A stretch of DNA of 46,633 nucleotides from Exilibacterium sp. (GCA_028280195.1 JANQMH010000118.1:1-46633), one strand, 5' to 3'; shown: positions 17,397 through 26,292, numbered from the stretch's first letter. Notes: generated from the sequence alone by a model not told the origin. Made by a program: numbers and translations.

Positions 17397-18295
17397 GTAC
17401 GTTTTGGAGCCTGTGGATTATCGTCCTCACCGTTACCAACCTGATCCTTATTTACTGGGTGCTGATGGCCAACCGCAAGGTCGCGGTCAGCGATGACGAG
17501 GATCCGGAAAACAAAACCACCGGCCATGTTTACGACGGTATCGAGGAATACGACAACCCGCTGCCGAAGTGGTGGTTTCAGATGTTTCTGGGCAGTATGA
17601 TTTTCGGTGTGATTTACCTGATTCTCTACCCCGGGCTGGGGGCCTGGAAAGGGTTGCTCGGCTGGACCCAGATCAATCAGCTGGAGCGCGAGCAGGCAAA
17701 AGCGGTGGAGGTTTTCAGCGCTTCTTTTGGCCGCTATACCGATATGCCGATCGAAGAGGTGGCGCGGGAGCCCGGTGCTGTCAAAATAGGCGTGCGGTTG
17801 TTTGGCAACAACTGCGCGGTTTGCCACGGCGCCGATGGCGGCGGCAATTTCGGCTTTCCCGACCTGACCGACAACGACTGGCTCTACGGCGGTTCGCCGG
17901 AGCAGATCCTCAAAAGTCTCGTCGACGGTCGCCAGGGTCAGATGCCGGCCTGGGATACGATTCTCGGCGAGGAGAAAGTGGTCGCCGTGTCCGAGTATGT
18001 GCTGGCGCTGTCGGACCAGGCCCACGACGCCGCCCGGGCCGCTGCCGGCAAGCCGGTTTTCGAGCAGAACTGTGCCGCCTGCCACGCCGTTGACGGCACC
18101 GGCAACCAGGTGGTGGGTGCGCCCAATCTGACTGACGATATCTGGCTCTACAGCGGTACTGCGGCCGGTATTCGCCAGTCGGTGCGCAGCGGTCGCTTCG
18201 GCAATATGCCGGCGCAAAAAGAGATGTTGAGAGAGGACAAGATCTACCTGCTGGCGGCCTATGTATACAGCCTGTCGCTAGAAGCCGACGAATAG
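17393..18295 (+). CDS. ccoP: Cytochrome cbb3 oxidase subunit III (dihaem)
   Basis: Dihaem cytochrome c subunit that receives electrons from soluble cytochromes. The 300-residue protein has two N-terminal membrane segments (about 5-23 and 63-81), the long form with two helices, and two haem sites, CAVCHG and CAACHA, each in its own cytochrome c domain. A Gly/Cys-rich hairpin region (18301-18329) separates it from ccoG. Confidence 0.97.
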   Translation: MSTFWSLWIIVLTVTNLILIYWVLMANRKVAVSDDEDPENKTTGHVYDGIEEYDNPLPKWWFQMFLGSMIFGVIYLILYPGLGAWKGLLGWTQINQLEREQAKAVEVFSASFGRYTDMPIEEVAREPGAVKIGVRLFGNNCAVCHGADGGGNFGFPDLTDNDWLYGGSPEQILKSLVDGRQGQMPAWDTILGEEKVVAVSEYVLALSDQAHDAARAAAGKPVFEQNCAACHAVDGTGNQVVGAPNLTDDIWLYSGTAAGIRQSVRSGRFGNMPAQKEMLREDKIYLLAAYVYSLSLEADE

Positions 18296-18300
18296 TCGCG

Positions 18301-18329
18301 GCCGGCGGTACCGCGGTGCCGCCGCCGGC
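18301..18329 (+). terminator. GC-rich hairpin between ccoP and ccoG
   Basis: GCCGGCGG (18301-18308) pairs perfectly with CCGCCGGC (18322-18329) around a 13-nt loop that itself contains the palindrome ACCGCGGT. No T tract follows. It may protect or partly end the ccoNOQP transcript, lowering expression of the assembly genes ccoGHIS relative to the structural genes. Confidence 0.5.
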
Positions 18330-18364
18330 GCCCCCTCCCCACACTCAAATCTGAGGTATAGCTT

Positions 18365-19879
18365 GTGAGTGATAATCTGAAAGCCAACGCCGCGACACCG
18401 GCCAGCGCTACAGACAAGGCTGGCGCCCAGGGTGCCGGGGGTGTGATTGCCAGTGACAGCGGTGCCAAGGAAGCGGTGCGTTACTTCGATCTGTACGAAT
18501 CCGAGAGCAAGGTATATACCCGTAAAATTACCGGCTTTTTTCAGCGCCTGCGCCGCTATACCGGGCTGCCGCTGATTGCCGGTTACCTGCTGATGCCCTG
18601 GCTGATGATCGACGGCCGCCCGGCGATGCTGTTCGATCTGCCGGAGCGCAAGTTTCATATTCTGTGGATGACCTTCTGGCCCCAGGACGGCATGCTGCTG
18701 GCCTGGGCCCTGATCATCTCCGCCTTTGCCCTGTTTACCGTCACCGTGCTGGTGGGCAGGGTGTGGTGCGGCTTTACCTGCCCGCAGACGGTGTGGACGC
18801 TGATGTTCATGTCGGTCGAGCATTTTTGCGAGGGCGACCGCAACAAGCGCATCAAGCTGGACCGGCAGCGGTGGAATATGGAAAAGTTTCTGCGCAAAGG
18901 CAGCAAGCATTTTCTCTGGGTGGTGATCGCGTTCATTACCGGGGTGACCTTTGTCGGCTATTTCACTCCGATCCGTGAATTGCTGCTCGGGCTCTGGCCC
19001 AGCCGCGACCCGGTTACCGGCTTCGTATTCTGGGAGATACACTACGCAGCGGCTTTCTGGACCTTCTTTTTTGCCGGTATGACCTATCTCAATGCCGGCT
19101 GGATGCGCGAGCAGGTGTGCAAGTATATGTGCCCCTATGCACGCTTCCAGTCGGTCATGTATGATCGCGATACGCTGGCAGTACACTACGATGCCAAGCG
19201 CGGCGAGAAGCGCGGTCACCGCAAGCCCGATGAGGATTACAAGGCCGCCGGTATGGGCGACTGTATCGACTGCTCCTGGTGCGTGCAGGTATGTCCGGTG
19301 GACATCGACATTCGCGACGGCCTGCAGTACGAGTGTATAAACTGTGGTCTTTGCGTCGATGCCTGCGATGCGGTAATGGACAAGATGGAGTACCCGCGCG
19401 GGCTGATCCGCTTTACTTCGGAGGACTCGCTGCAGAGTGGTGAGACCAAGTTCGTGCGCCCGCGGCTGTTTGGTTATACCCTGGTGCTGGCGGCGATGGT
19501 GGGGGTGTTTGTCTACACCGTTTCACACCGCCTGCCGCTGTCGGTGGACGTTATCCGCGACCGCGGTGCCAGGCTCTACCGGATCAGTGGCGATCAGGTG
19601 CAGAATGTCTACACGGTGAAGATCAACAATATGGACCGCCGCTCGCACACCTACGCTATCAGCGTAGAGGGCGAGCACGACTACCGGCTGCGGGGCAGCA
19701 GGTCCATAGAGTTGGAAGAGGGTGAAATCTTCACCCTGCCGGTGCGCGTGTCGGTTGACAAGGCGGCGCTGACTTCACCCAGAAATGAAATTGAAATAAC
19801 GGTAACGGCGGCCACCGACTCCAGTATCAGCGCCAAACAGAAAACCAGTTTTATCGGACCCAAATCCGTCAGCCAGTAG
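18365..19879 (+). CDS. ccoG: Cytochrome c oxidase accessory protein CcoG
   Basis: Polyferredoxin-like membrane protein required for cbb3 assembly; family members reduce Cu2+ in the cytoplasm for CcoA/CcoI-dependent copper delivery. The 504-residue protein has several membrane segments, Cys pairs in CGFTCPQTVW and CKYMCPYARFQ, and two ferredoxin-type 4Fe-4S motifs, CIDCSWCVQVCPVDIDIR and CINCGLCVDACD. A C-terminal immunoglobulin-like domain completes the family layout. Start is GTG 18365. Confidence 0.96.
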   Translation: MSDNLKANAATPASATDKAGAQGAGGVIASDSGAKEAVRYFDLYESESKVYTRKITGFFQRLRRYTGLPLIAGYLLMPWLMIDGRPAMLFDLPERKFHILWMTFWPQDGMLLAWALIISAFALFTVTVLVGRVWCGFTCPQTVWTLMFMSVEHFCEGDRNKRIKLDRQRWNMEKFLRKGSKHFLWVVIAFITGVTFVGYFTPIRELLLGLWPSRDPVTGFVFWEIHYAAAFWTFFFAGMTYLNAGWMREQVCKYMCPYARFQSVMYDRDTLAVHYDAKRGEKRGHRKPDEDYKAAGMGDCIDCSWCVQVCPVDIDIRDGLQYECINCGLCVDACDAVMDKMEYPRGLIRFTSEDSLQSGETKFVRPRLFGYTLVLAAMVGVFVYTVSHRLPLSVDVIRDRGARLYRISGDQVQNVYTVKINNMDRRSHTYAISVEGEHDYRLRGSRSIELEEGEIFTLPVRVSVDKAALTSPRNEIEITVTAATDSSISAKQKTSFIGPKSVSQ

Positions 19880-19896
19880 CAAACACAGGGCAAATT

Positions 19897-20460
19897 ATGC
19901 ACGCACAAGCGGAACCGTCCGCCTCACAACTGTCCACCCAAACACATCCGGTACAGCCCTGGTACCGCCAGTTCTGGGCCTGGTTTGTATTGACCCCGCT
20001 AATCGTGGTGATAATCGTCTGTGCGATTATGGGCACTATCGCCTTTCGCCACGCTGACGATGTCGTGATCGACAACTATTACAAAGAAGGGCGCATGATC
20101 AACCAGCGCCTGGAGCAGGACCTGGTCGCGCGGGAACTGGGTCTGACCGCCGAACTGCATTTCGACAACACACTCGGCGAAGTGCTGTTGTCTCTGCACA
20201 GCAGCGGCGCCGAGGTATTTCCCCAGCGCCTGCTGGTGATGCTCGACCACCCCACCTCCGCCAATCGCGACAGGATATTACAGTTGCAGGCAATGGCGCC
20301 CGGGCGCTACCGCGCCGAACTCACCGATCCCCTGCAGCACCGCTGGTATGTCTATCTGATGCCCATCACCGATGTCGCCCTGCGCAACGAGGCGCCCTGG
20401 CGGCTGTTCGGTGAAATCAATTTTCAGCTGAACGACCGCATTCAGCTGCAGGCTCACTAG
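19897..20460 (+). CDS. ccoH: cbb3 assembly protein CcoH/FixH
   Basis: Single-span membrane protein needed for cbb3 oxidase maturation. The 187-residue protein has a membrane helix (FVLTPLIVVIIVCAIMG) followed by the family motif DDVVIDNYYKEGRMINQ and a periplasmic beta domain. It follows ccoG by 17 nt and precedes ccoI by 10 nt. Confidence 0.94.
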   Translation: MHAQAEPSASQLSTQTHPVQPWYRQFWAWFVLTPLIVVIIVCAIMGTIAFRHADDVVIDNYYKEGRMINQRLEQDLVARELGLTAELHFDNTLGEVLLSLHSSGAEVFPQRLLVMLDHPTSANRDRILQLQAMAPGRYRAELTDPLQHRWYVYLMPITDVALRNEAPWRLFGEINFQLNDRIQLQAH

Positions 20461-20470
20461 AGGAGCGGCC

Positions 20471-22960
20471 GTGGCCTCTGTGCTCGAAGCCGACAAAGCT
20501 GCCGCCGTTGCGATAGGTGATACCGCGCCGATGGCGGCCAATGCAGCGCACAGCGGCTGCTACCACTGCGGTCTGCCGGTACCGGCGCACAGCGATTTCA
20601 CCCTGTGTATCGAAGGCCGTGAGCAGCACTTCTGCTGCCCCGGCTGCCAGGCTGTGGCGGGCGCCATTATCGACGGCGGCCTGGCTAACTTTTATCAATA
20701 CCGCACCCGGCTCAACAACCGCGCCGAGACCGAAACCGCCAGCTATCAGGTTTACGATGCCGCCGCCATGCAGGAGGACTTCGTCTCCGAACCGCAGCCG
20801 GGCGTGCGCCGCGCGCAGCTGTTGCTCGACGGTATCAGCTGTGCCGCCTGTGTCTGGTTGATCGAGCACTACCTGAGCCGCTACCCGGCGGTTGCCGATG
20901 TCAAAGTCAATGCCCATACCCATCGCTGCGTGATCGACTGGCGCCCGGCGGCAGGGCGCCTGAGTGAGCTGATGGCGGCGCTGGCGGCGATTGGCTACCG
21001 CCCGATGCCGGCTACCGACGACCGCCTCGAGACTCTGCAGCGGCGCGAGAATCAAATGGCGCTGCTGCGCCTGGGGGTGGCCGGTATCGGTATGATGCAG
21101 GTCGGCATGGTGGCCGTCGGCCTCTACGCCGGCGCGCTGCAGGGCATCGCCGAAAACTGGGAGCAGCTGTTGCGCTGGGTCAGTCTGCTGATCGCCACGC
21201 CGGTGGTGTTTTTCAGTGCGCGGCCTTTTTTCAGTGCCGCGCGGCGGGCCCTGCAAACCCGCCACCTGACCATGGACGTGCCGGTGGCCCTGGCCATCGG
21301 CGCGGCCTATGCCGCCAGCGCCTGGGCCACATTGCGCGGCGGCGGTGAGGTCTACTTCGATTCGGTGGCGATGTTTACGTTCTTCCTGTTGCTGGGCCGT
21401 TACCTGGAAATGCGCGCGCGCCACCACAATGCCCTCGCCAGCGGGCGCCTGGGGCAGTTGTTGCCGCTGAGCGTGCAAAGGGTCAGCCGCAGCGACGGCG
21501 CCGAGCAGGTAGAGGATCTGCCGTTGAAGCAGCTGTGCGTGGGTGACTTGATCAGGGTGCGCGCCGGCGATACCTTTGCCTGCGACGGCATCGTGCGGGA
21601 GGGGCGTAGCGGCGTTATCGAGGCGATGCTTACCGGCGAGGCCGAGCCGCTGTTGAAGCAGCCGGGCGACCGCGTCGCCGCCGGCACCCTCAACCACGAC
21701 GGCACACTGCTGGTTGAGGTCGAGGCGCTGGGCAACAATACGCGCCTGTCGGCGATCGAAAGGCTGGTAGAGCAGGCCCAGAGCGACAAACCGGCGCAGG
21801 TGGCGCTGGCCGACCGCATCGCCGGCTACTTTGTCGGTGTGGTACTGATGCTCACCGCCGTGGTGGGCTGGTTGTGGTATCTGCACGCGCCCGAGCACGC
21901 CTTCTGGATTGCGCTGTCGGTGCTGGTAGTGACCTGCCCCTGTGCGCTGTCGCTGGCGACGCCAACCGCATTGACCGCAGCCATCGCCAGCCTGCGCCAG
22001 GGCGGTCTGCTGGTGACCCGGGGGCATGTGGTGGAAAGCCTGGAGAAGGTCGACCGGGTGGTATTTGATAAAACCGGTACCCTGACCCTGGGCGAGCCGA
22101 GGGTGGAGCGGGTCGAAGTCTGCGGTGAGCTGTCGCAGTCGCGCTGCCTGGCCATTGCCGGTGCGCTGGAAGCGGGCTCCAGCCACCCGCTTGCCAGGGC
22201 CTTTGCGGCTGCCGGCAATACCTCGGTTTACGCCGAAGACATACAAACAGTGACCGGCCGCGGCGTTGCCGGCCTTATCGACGGACAACTCTATCGCCTC
22301 GGCGCGCCGGACTTTGCCGCCGTGCAGCCGGCGGCGGCGCCCGCAGCTCCCGGCAGCGGCCAGTGGTTGCTGCTGTCGGCTGTCGATGCCGGTGTGCAGT
22401 CAGCACAGCCGCTGGCCTGGTTTTTACTCACCGATCAGGTGCGTCCCGAAGCGGCTGCCGCCGTGGCGGCGCTGCGCCGCCGCGGCTTGCAGGTGGAACT
22501 GCTTAGCGGCGATGCCTCCACTGCCACCGCTGATGTGGCCGCCGCTGTCGGGATCGATACCTTTCGCGCCGGCGCCACGCCGCAGGACAAGCTCGAACAT
22601 ATTCAGCGTTACCAGCAGCGCGGCGAGGTGGTGATGATGGTCGGCGACGGCATCAACGATATCCCGGTGCTGAGCGGCGCGGATATTTCGGTTGCCATGG
22701 GCTCGGCCTCGGATCTGGCGCAGACCCGCGCCGACAGTATTTTGCTGCACGCCGAACTGGTGCAGTTGCCCTGGGCGCTGGGCTTTGCCCGCCGCGCGCG
22801 CCGCATTATCCGCCAGAATCTGTTCTGGTCGGCGAGCTATAACAGCCTGGCGCTGCCGCTGGCGGCGCTGGGCCTGGTGCCGCCCTACGCGGCGGCCATC
22901 GGCATGTCGGCCAGTTCGCTGGTGGTGGTGGTAAACGCCCTGCGCCTGAACAGGGCTTGA
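20471..22960 (+). CDS. ccoI: Copper P1B-type ATPase CcoI/FixI
   Basis: Inner-membrane copper transporter that supplies copper for cbb3 oxidase. The 829-residue protein has an N-terminal Cys-rich zinc-finger-like segment (CYHCGLP ... CCPGCQ), a heavy-metal-binding domain with SCAACVWLIE, eight membrane helices, the CPC copper site in VVTCPCALSLATP, the phosphorylation motif DKTGTLTLGE and the hinge GDGINDIPVL. Start is GTG 20471 with GAGGAG before it. CcoI-type pumps are slower and of higher affinity than CopA; context assigns it to the oxidase. Confidence 0.97.
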   Translation: MASVLEADKAAAVAIGDTAPMAANAAHSGCYHCGLPVPAHSDFTLCIEGREQHFCCPGCQAVAGAIIDGGLANFYQYRTRLNNRAETETASYQVYDAAAMQEDFVSEPQPGVRRAQLLLDGISCAACVWLIEHYLSRYPAVADVKVNAHTHRCVIDWRPAAGRLSELMAALAAIGYRPMPATDDRLETLQRRENQMALLRLGVAGIGMMQVGMVAVGLYAGALQGIAENWEQLLRWVSLLIATPVVFFSARPFFSAARRALQTRHLTMDVPVALAIGAAYAASAWATLRGGGEVYFDSVAMFTFFLLLGRYLEMRARHHNALASGRLGQLLPLSVQRVSRSDGAEQVEDLPLKQLCVGDLIRVRAGDTFACDGIVREGRSGVIEAMLTGEAEPLLKQPGDRVAAGTLNHDGTLLVEVEALGNNTRLSAIERLVEQAQSDKPAQVALADRIAGYFVGVVLMLTAVVGWLWYLHAPEHAFWIALSVLVVTCPCALSLATPTALTAAIASLRQGGLLVTRGHVVESLEKVDRVVFDKTGTLTLGEPRVERVEVCGELSQSRCLAIAGALEAGSSHPLARAFAAAGNTSVYAEDIQTVTGRGVAGLIDGQLYRLGAPDFAAVQPAAAPAAPGSGQWLLLSAVDAGVQSAQPLAWFLLTDQVRPEAAAAVAALRRRGLQVELLSGDASTATADVAAAVGIDTFRAGATPQDKLEHIQRYQQRGEVVMMVGDGINDIPVLSGADISVAMGSASDLAQTRADSILLHAELVQLPWALGFARRARRIIRQNLFWSASYNSLALPLAALGLVPPYAAAIGMSASSLVVVVNALRLNRA

Positions 22961-22979
22961 TACTCAAACGGTAAACTCT

Positions 22980-23198
22980 TTGGAAAGTCTATATCTGTTG
23001 ATACCTATCGCCTTGGTGCTGCTCGGCATCGCCATCAAAGTTTTATTCTGGGCGGTAAAAAGTGGGCAGTATGAAGACCTTGACACTGAAGCCCACCGCA
23101 TTCTGTTTGACGATGATCTGCAGTCCTCAGCTGACAAACCGCAGCAGCAGCCTCCCGGCGGGGGCGGCGACGCCGGGCGCGAAACGCACAAAGACTAG
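22980..23198 (+). CDS. ccoS: cbb3 maturation protein CcoS
   Basis: Short membrane protein needed for insertion of cofactors in cbb3 oxidase. The 72-residue protein has the family layout: one N-terminal helix (LIPIALVLLGIAIKVLFWAV), then SGQYEDLDTEAHRILFDDD and a Gln/Pro/Gly tail. It probably starts at TTG 22980, which has only a weak ribosome site, so tight coupling to ccoI 19 nt upstream is likely. Confidence 0.92.
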   Translation: MESLYLLIPIALVLLGIAIKVLFWAVKSGQYEDLDTEAHRILFDDDLQSSADKPQQQPPGGGGDAGRETHKD

Positions 23199-23207
23199 GA
23201 TATATCC

Positions 23208-23942
23208 ATGCTGGAACTGGGCAGTTATGCCACCGCTTTTATGCTCGGCCTGCTGGGCGGCGCTCACTGTATCGGTATGTGCGGGGGGATCATGGGCGCG
23301 CTGACGTTTTCGATTCCGGCCCGCGAGCGTATACGGCGCCTGCTGATGGTGCTGCACTACAACCTCGGCCGTATCGCCAGTTACACCTTGATGGGGGTGG
23401 CGGTGGGCCTGCTCGGCTCACTGGCGGTCGGCGCTCAGGGCAGCGCCCTGCGGATCATTGCCGGACTGCTGTTGATCGCCATGGGTCTGTACCTGGCCGA
23501 CTGGTGGCGCGGGCTGACCTATCTGGAACGCCTGGGCTCGTTGCTGTGGCGCTATATCCAGCCGCTCGGCAAGCGTTTTATGCCCGCCACAACGCCGCTG
23601 CAGGCGCTGGCCCTGGGGGGGCTGTGGGGCTGGCTGCCCTGCGGGCTGGTTTACAGCGCGCTGGCCTATGCTGCGGCCAGTGGCAACGCCCTGCAGGCGG
23701 GCGTTACCATGCTGGCATTTGGCCTCGGTACCCTGCCGGCGGTGTTTGCCAGCGGTATGGTAGCTGAGCGCCTGCAGGCGCTGATTCAAAAGCAGCGTGT
23801 GCGGCAGTTTTTTGCGCTGACGATCATCGCCTTTGGCGTCTGGACAATATGGGGCGCCACGAGTCATTCCGGGCACGACCACGGTGGCGCCGACGCCGCG
23901 CCGGCCGGTGCCGAGCACCACCACCATCACCACCACCACTAA
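23208..23942 (+). CDS. TauE/SafE-family membrane protein with His8 tail
   Basis: Polytopic inner-membrane protein of 244 residues, of the COG2836 (sulfite exporter TauE/SafE, or heavy-metal transporter) group that usually follows ccoS. It has six or so membrane segments, the motif GGAHCIGMCGGIMGAL with two Cys near residue 25, and GWLPCGLVYSALA with another. The C-terminus is unusual: GHDHGG, an Ala/Gly spacer, then eight consecutive histidines up to the stop codon, pointing to binding of copper, nickel or zinc. It lies 9 nt after ccoS, so it is likely co-transcribed, and a role in metal supply to the oxidase is inferred. Confidence 0.88.
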   Translation: MLELGSYATAFMLGLLGGAHCIGMCGGIMGALTFSIPARERIRRLLMVLHYNLGRIASYTLMGVAVGLLGSLAVGAQGSALRIIAGLLLIAMGLYLADWWRGLTYLERLGSLLWRYIQPLGKRFMPATTPLQALALGGLWGWLPCGLVYSALAYAAASGNALQAGVTMLAFGLGTLPAVFASGMVAERLQALIQKQRVRQFFALTIIAFGVWTIWGATSHSGHDHGGADAAPAGAEHHHHHHHH

Positions 23943-24048
23943 AACCTGCAAACCGTTCAGTTCCGATTCAGCGACTGCCGCCTATGATGGCAGCACATTC
24001 TGTTGCAAGACTCGCCCTTGTGGCGACTCTGTCCGAAGGAGTGCTGCT

Positions 24049-24399
24049 ATGAAGAAACTGCTGCTGTTATCCAGCCTGCTGGTCGGCTTATCAATGCTGG
24101 CAGCCAATGCCAATGCCGATGCCGATCGAGACGAGCGGCGCTACTCGAAAGACAAGCGCTACTGCCACGACTGGCACTACGGCAGGCATCACTGGGAGCG
24201 CAAGCACCGCCACCATCGCTATCGCCACCACAGTTATTACGATTCGCGCCACTGGCGCTACCGCGACAGACCCTGGCGGCAGCGCTATAAATCCGAATAC
24301 CGTCGCGGCAGGTACCATTATTACAACAGGTATTACAAAGACCCGTATTGGTCGTATCAATGGCGGCGCAAGCATCACAAACGCTACCGGGACGATTGA
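24049..24399 (+). CDS. Secreted His/Tyr/Arg-rich basic protein
   Basis: Small exported protein of 116 residues. A clear signal peptide (KKLLLLSSLLVGLSMLAANA) is followed by a mature part made almost wholly of His, Tyr, Arg, Lys, Asp and Trp, with no recognisable domain. ATG 24049 has AAGGA 8 nt upstream. A frame running from 23833 through the same stop is only the read-through of this frame. The composition suggests metal or polyanion binding in the periplasm; this is inference. It lies about 100 nt downstream of the His8-tailed TauE-like gene and may be expressed with the cco cluster. Confidence 0.78.
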   Translation: MKKLLLLSSLLVGLSMLAANANADADRDERRYSKDKRYCHDWHYGRHHWERKHRHHRYRHHSYYDSRHWRYRDRPWRQRYKSEYRRGRYHYYNRYYKDPYWSYQWRRKHHKRYRDD

Positions 24400-24608
24400 G
24401 AGGGTTTTGCATTGTGCGGTAAGCAGCTATGCTGTAAGTAGGATTGCAGGCAGGGCGCTGCCGCAGGCCGGCCCGCCAGACAGGGAACTCGTACACAGGT
24501 ATTTGTCGAATACACTGAGGGGGCAAAAGCCCGCCAGCGCCTGTGCAATCGTATGGGCTGGCCGCTTGTCAATGGATATTCCCAGCGTGGATATCGGAGG
24601 TAAAGGTA

Positions 24609-25118
24609 ATGGCTGAGCGTATTCCCCACGAGCCACTGCTCGATATAGAAAAACGCCTGCCGGCGTTGAAGCATATCTCGCTGTTTGGCGGTTTCTCCGC
24701 GGCGCAGTTACGCAGCATCTCGGCGCTGCTCAAGAAGATCGACTACCGCGCTGGTGAGACGATTTTCAGGCAGGGTGATCTGCCGTCCTATATTTATATC
24801 GTGATGGATGGAAAAGTGCGGCTGGCCTTCGATATCGAACAGCACCCGCTGTCAAATATCAGCTTCGGACCGGGGGACTGCTTCGGCGAAACCTCTGTGA
24901 TTGGCATTCAACCGCACACGGCCTCGACCATCGCGGTAGATGATACCGAGTTGCTGGTAATGTCGAGGGAGGCGCTGATGTCCGTGTTCGATACCGACAA
25001 GGAACTGTTCGGCCTGCTGGTGCTGAATATTGCCCGCGAAGCCAGCCGCCGGCTGCACCGCGCCGACAATCTGTTGATACAGCAGGCCCTGTATCTGCAG
25101 ACCCGCGCCGCCTGTTGA
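24609..25118 (+). CDS. Cyclic-nucleotide-binding-fold protein lacking an HTH domain
   Basis: A 169-residue protein with one CRP/FNR-type cyclic-nucleotide-binding domain (about 15-140) and a C-terminal helix (ARLQ-like dimerisation helix). It includes FGPGDCFGETSVIG, but the arginine expected to bind the phosphate is replaced: PHTAS where cAMP binders have PR(S/T)A. No helix-turn-helix follows; the protein ends where one would begin. The N-terminal Cys cluster of FNR/Anr is absent. ATG 24609 has GGAGG 9 nt upstream. In Pseudomonas anr lies near the cco operons, which makes this truncated relative interesting. It might act through protein contacts. Confidence 0.82.
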   Translation: MAERIPHEPLLDIEKRLPALKHISLFGGFSAAQLRSISALLKKIDYRAGETIFRQGDLPSYIYIVMDGKVRLAFDIEQHPLSNISFGPGDCFGETSVIGIQPHTASTIAVDDTELLVMSREALMSVFDTDKELFGLLVLNIAREASRRLHRADNLLIQQALYLQTRAAC

Positions 25119-25269
25119 TACCCGCTCGCCATGCAGCGGCGGGCACAGGTTTGAAAAAGTCAAAGACTTTGAAGGCCGAACGGCACACGCCTGTTAGACA
25201 GATATTGTCTTAGCGCCGGCGCCCGCGGCCAGTATAATGATTCCTCCCATTACAGAGGAGGAATGTCCG

Positions 25270-25770
25270 ATGAGCCTGTCTCCAGCTGTAACATCTTACC
25301 TTCACCAAAGCAAAATACCGTTTAGTATTCTCGAGCATCCCCGCTCCGCCACCTCCATGCAGGCGGCTCACTCCGCCCACATCACACCGGCGCAGCTGGC
25401 CAAGGCGGTGGTTGTCAGGGACAGGGATCGCTATATGATGTGCGTGCTGCCCGCCTCACATATTCTGGTCATGAACTGGGTCGACCGGGATTACCAGGGC
25501 CACTTCAAACTTGCCAGCGAAAAGGAACTGCAGAAACTGTTTCCCGATTGCGAAACCGGCGCCGTACCGCCGCTGGGCCAGGCTTACGGGCTGCGTGTGG
25601 TGTGGGACAATGCGCTGCGACATGCCGATGAGATTTATTTTGAAGGCGGTGATCACCGCCACCTGATTCACATCGGCCACGACGAATTCATGCGCCTGAT
25701 GAAGGGCGCCGATCACGCCACCATCAGCTGTACTCCCGACACCGTAGAATACTACCAGCACTTGCACTGA
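25270..25770 (+). CDS. YbaK/ProX-type aminoacyl-tRNA deacylase domain protein
   Basis: A 166-residue single-domain protein of the YbaK/ProXp family, whose members hydrolyse mischarged tRNAs (for example Cys-tRNAPro or Ala-tRNAPro) in trans. The domain spans nearly the whole length, with the core KAVVVRDRDRYMMCVLPAS and PPLGQAYGL segments; the GDHRHLIHIGHDEFM stretch is typical. ATG 25270 has a strong GAGGAGG ribosome site and was chosen over the upstream ATG 25237. Substrate is unknown. It converges on the Lrp-type regulator across a perfect hairpin. Confidence 0.85.
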   Translation: MSLSPAVTSYLHQSKIPFSILEHPRSATSMQAAHSAHITPAQLAKAVVVRDRDRYMMCVLPASHILVMNWVDRDYQGHFKLASEKELQKLFPDCETGAVPPLGQAYGLRVVWDNALRHADEIYFEGGDHRHLIHIGHDEFMRLMKGADHATISCTPDTVEYYQHLH

Positions 25771-25776
25771 CGCGCA

Positions 25777-25802
25777 CGGCAGCCGGCGCCGGCCGGCTGC
25801 CG
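25777..25802. terminator. 10-bp perfect hairpin between convergent genes
   Basis: CGGCAGCCGG and its exact complement flank the hexaloop CGCCGG, just after the YbaK-type stop codon and before the end of the Lrp-type gene. It has no T tract and resembles the hairpin at 10394-10421 in position and style. Confidence 0.6.
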
Positions 25803-25812
25803 CCGCACCGCT

Positions 25813-26283
25813 TCACAGTGGCTGGATGTGATGCAGTGGTAACTGCGTAGTCTGCTTCATGGTTTCCATGACGAAACTGGAGCTGACATCAAAAATATCC
25901 GCCTTGATGATTTCCCGGTAGAGCCGGTCGTAGCCGGGCATGTCCGTTACCACGGCTTTGACCAGGTAATCCAGTTCGCCGCTCATGCGGTAGACTTCCA
26001 TGACTTCGGGAATGGCCTCCACCACGCGCTTGAAATTTCGCGACCATTTGTCGTTGTGCTGGTTGGTGCGGATGGAGATATAGACCGTCAGCGGCAGGTT
26101 GACCTTGTGCTGGTTAAGCAGCGCCACCCGCCGCTGCAACACACCGTCCTGCTCCAGTTTTTGAATCCGCCGCCAGCAGGCGGATTTGGACAGGGCCACG
26201 CGCTCGGCCACCTCGCCAACCGAGAGGCTGGCATCGCGCTGCAGCAGCTCGAGAATGGCCCTGTCGTACTTGTTGATAGACAC
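25813..26283 (-). CDS. Lrp/AsnC-family transcriptional regulator
   Basis: DNA-binding regulator of 156 residues. The N-terminal winged helix-turn-helix (about 7-60) contains LSVGEVAERVALSKSACWRRIQKLEQ; the C-terminal RAM domain (about 70-145) carries the effector site for amino acids. Start is GTG 26283 with GGAG upstream. It is divergent from the class V PLP enzyme. Two perfect palindromes lie between them, so it probably controls that operon and itself. By analogy with divergent Lrp-type regulators of cysteine catabolism, cysteine or another sulfur amino acid is the likely effector; this is inference. Confidence 0.92.
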   Translation of the reverse strand: MSINKYDRAILELLQRDASLSVGEVAERVALSKSACWRRIQKLEQDGVLQRRVALLNQHKVNLPLTVYISIRTNQHNDKWSRNFKRVVEAIPEVMEVYRMSGELDYLVKAVVTDMPGYDRLYREIIKADIFDVSSSFVMETMKQTTQLPLHHIQPL

Positions 26284-26292
26284 GTTGAAAGC

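Noticed and set aside
20417-22288. Minus-strand open frame of 623 codons opposite ccoI
   Set aside because: It is a shadow caused by the high GC content and codon bias; composition is His/Gln/Arg-rich with no domain, while ccoI is clear.
23833-24048. Extended N-terminus for the His/Tyr/Arg-rich protein
   Set aside because: It overlaps the TauE-like gene, and the signal peptide at 24049 with a good ribosome site defines the start.
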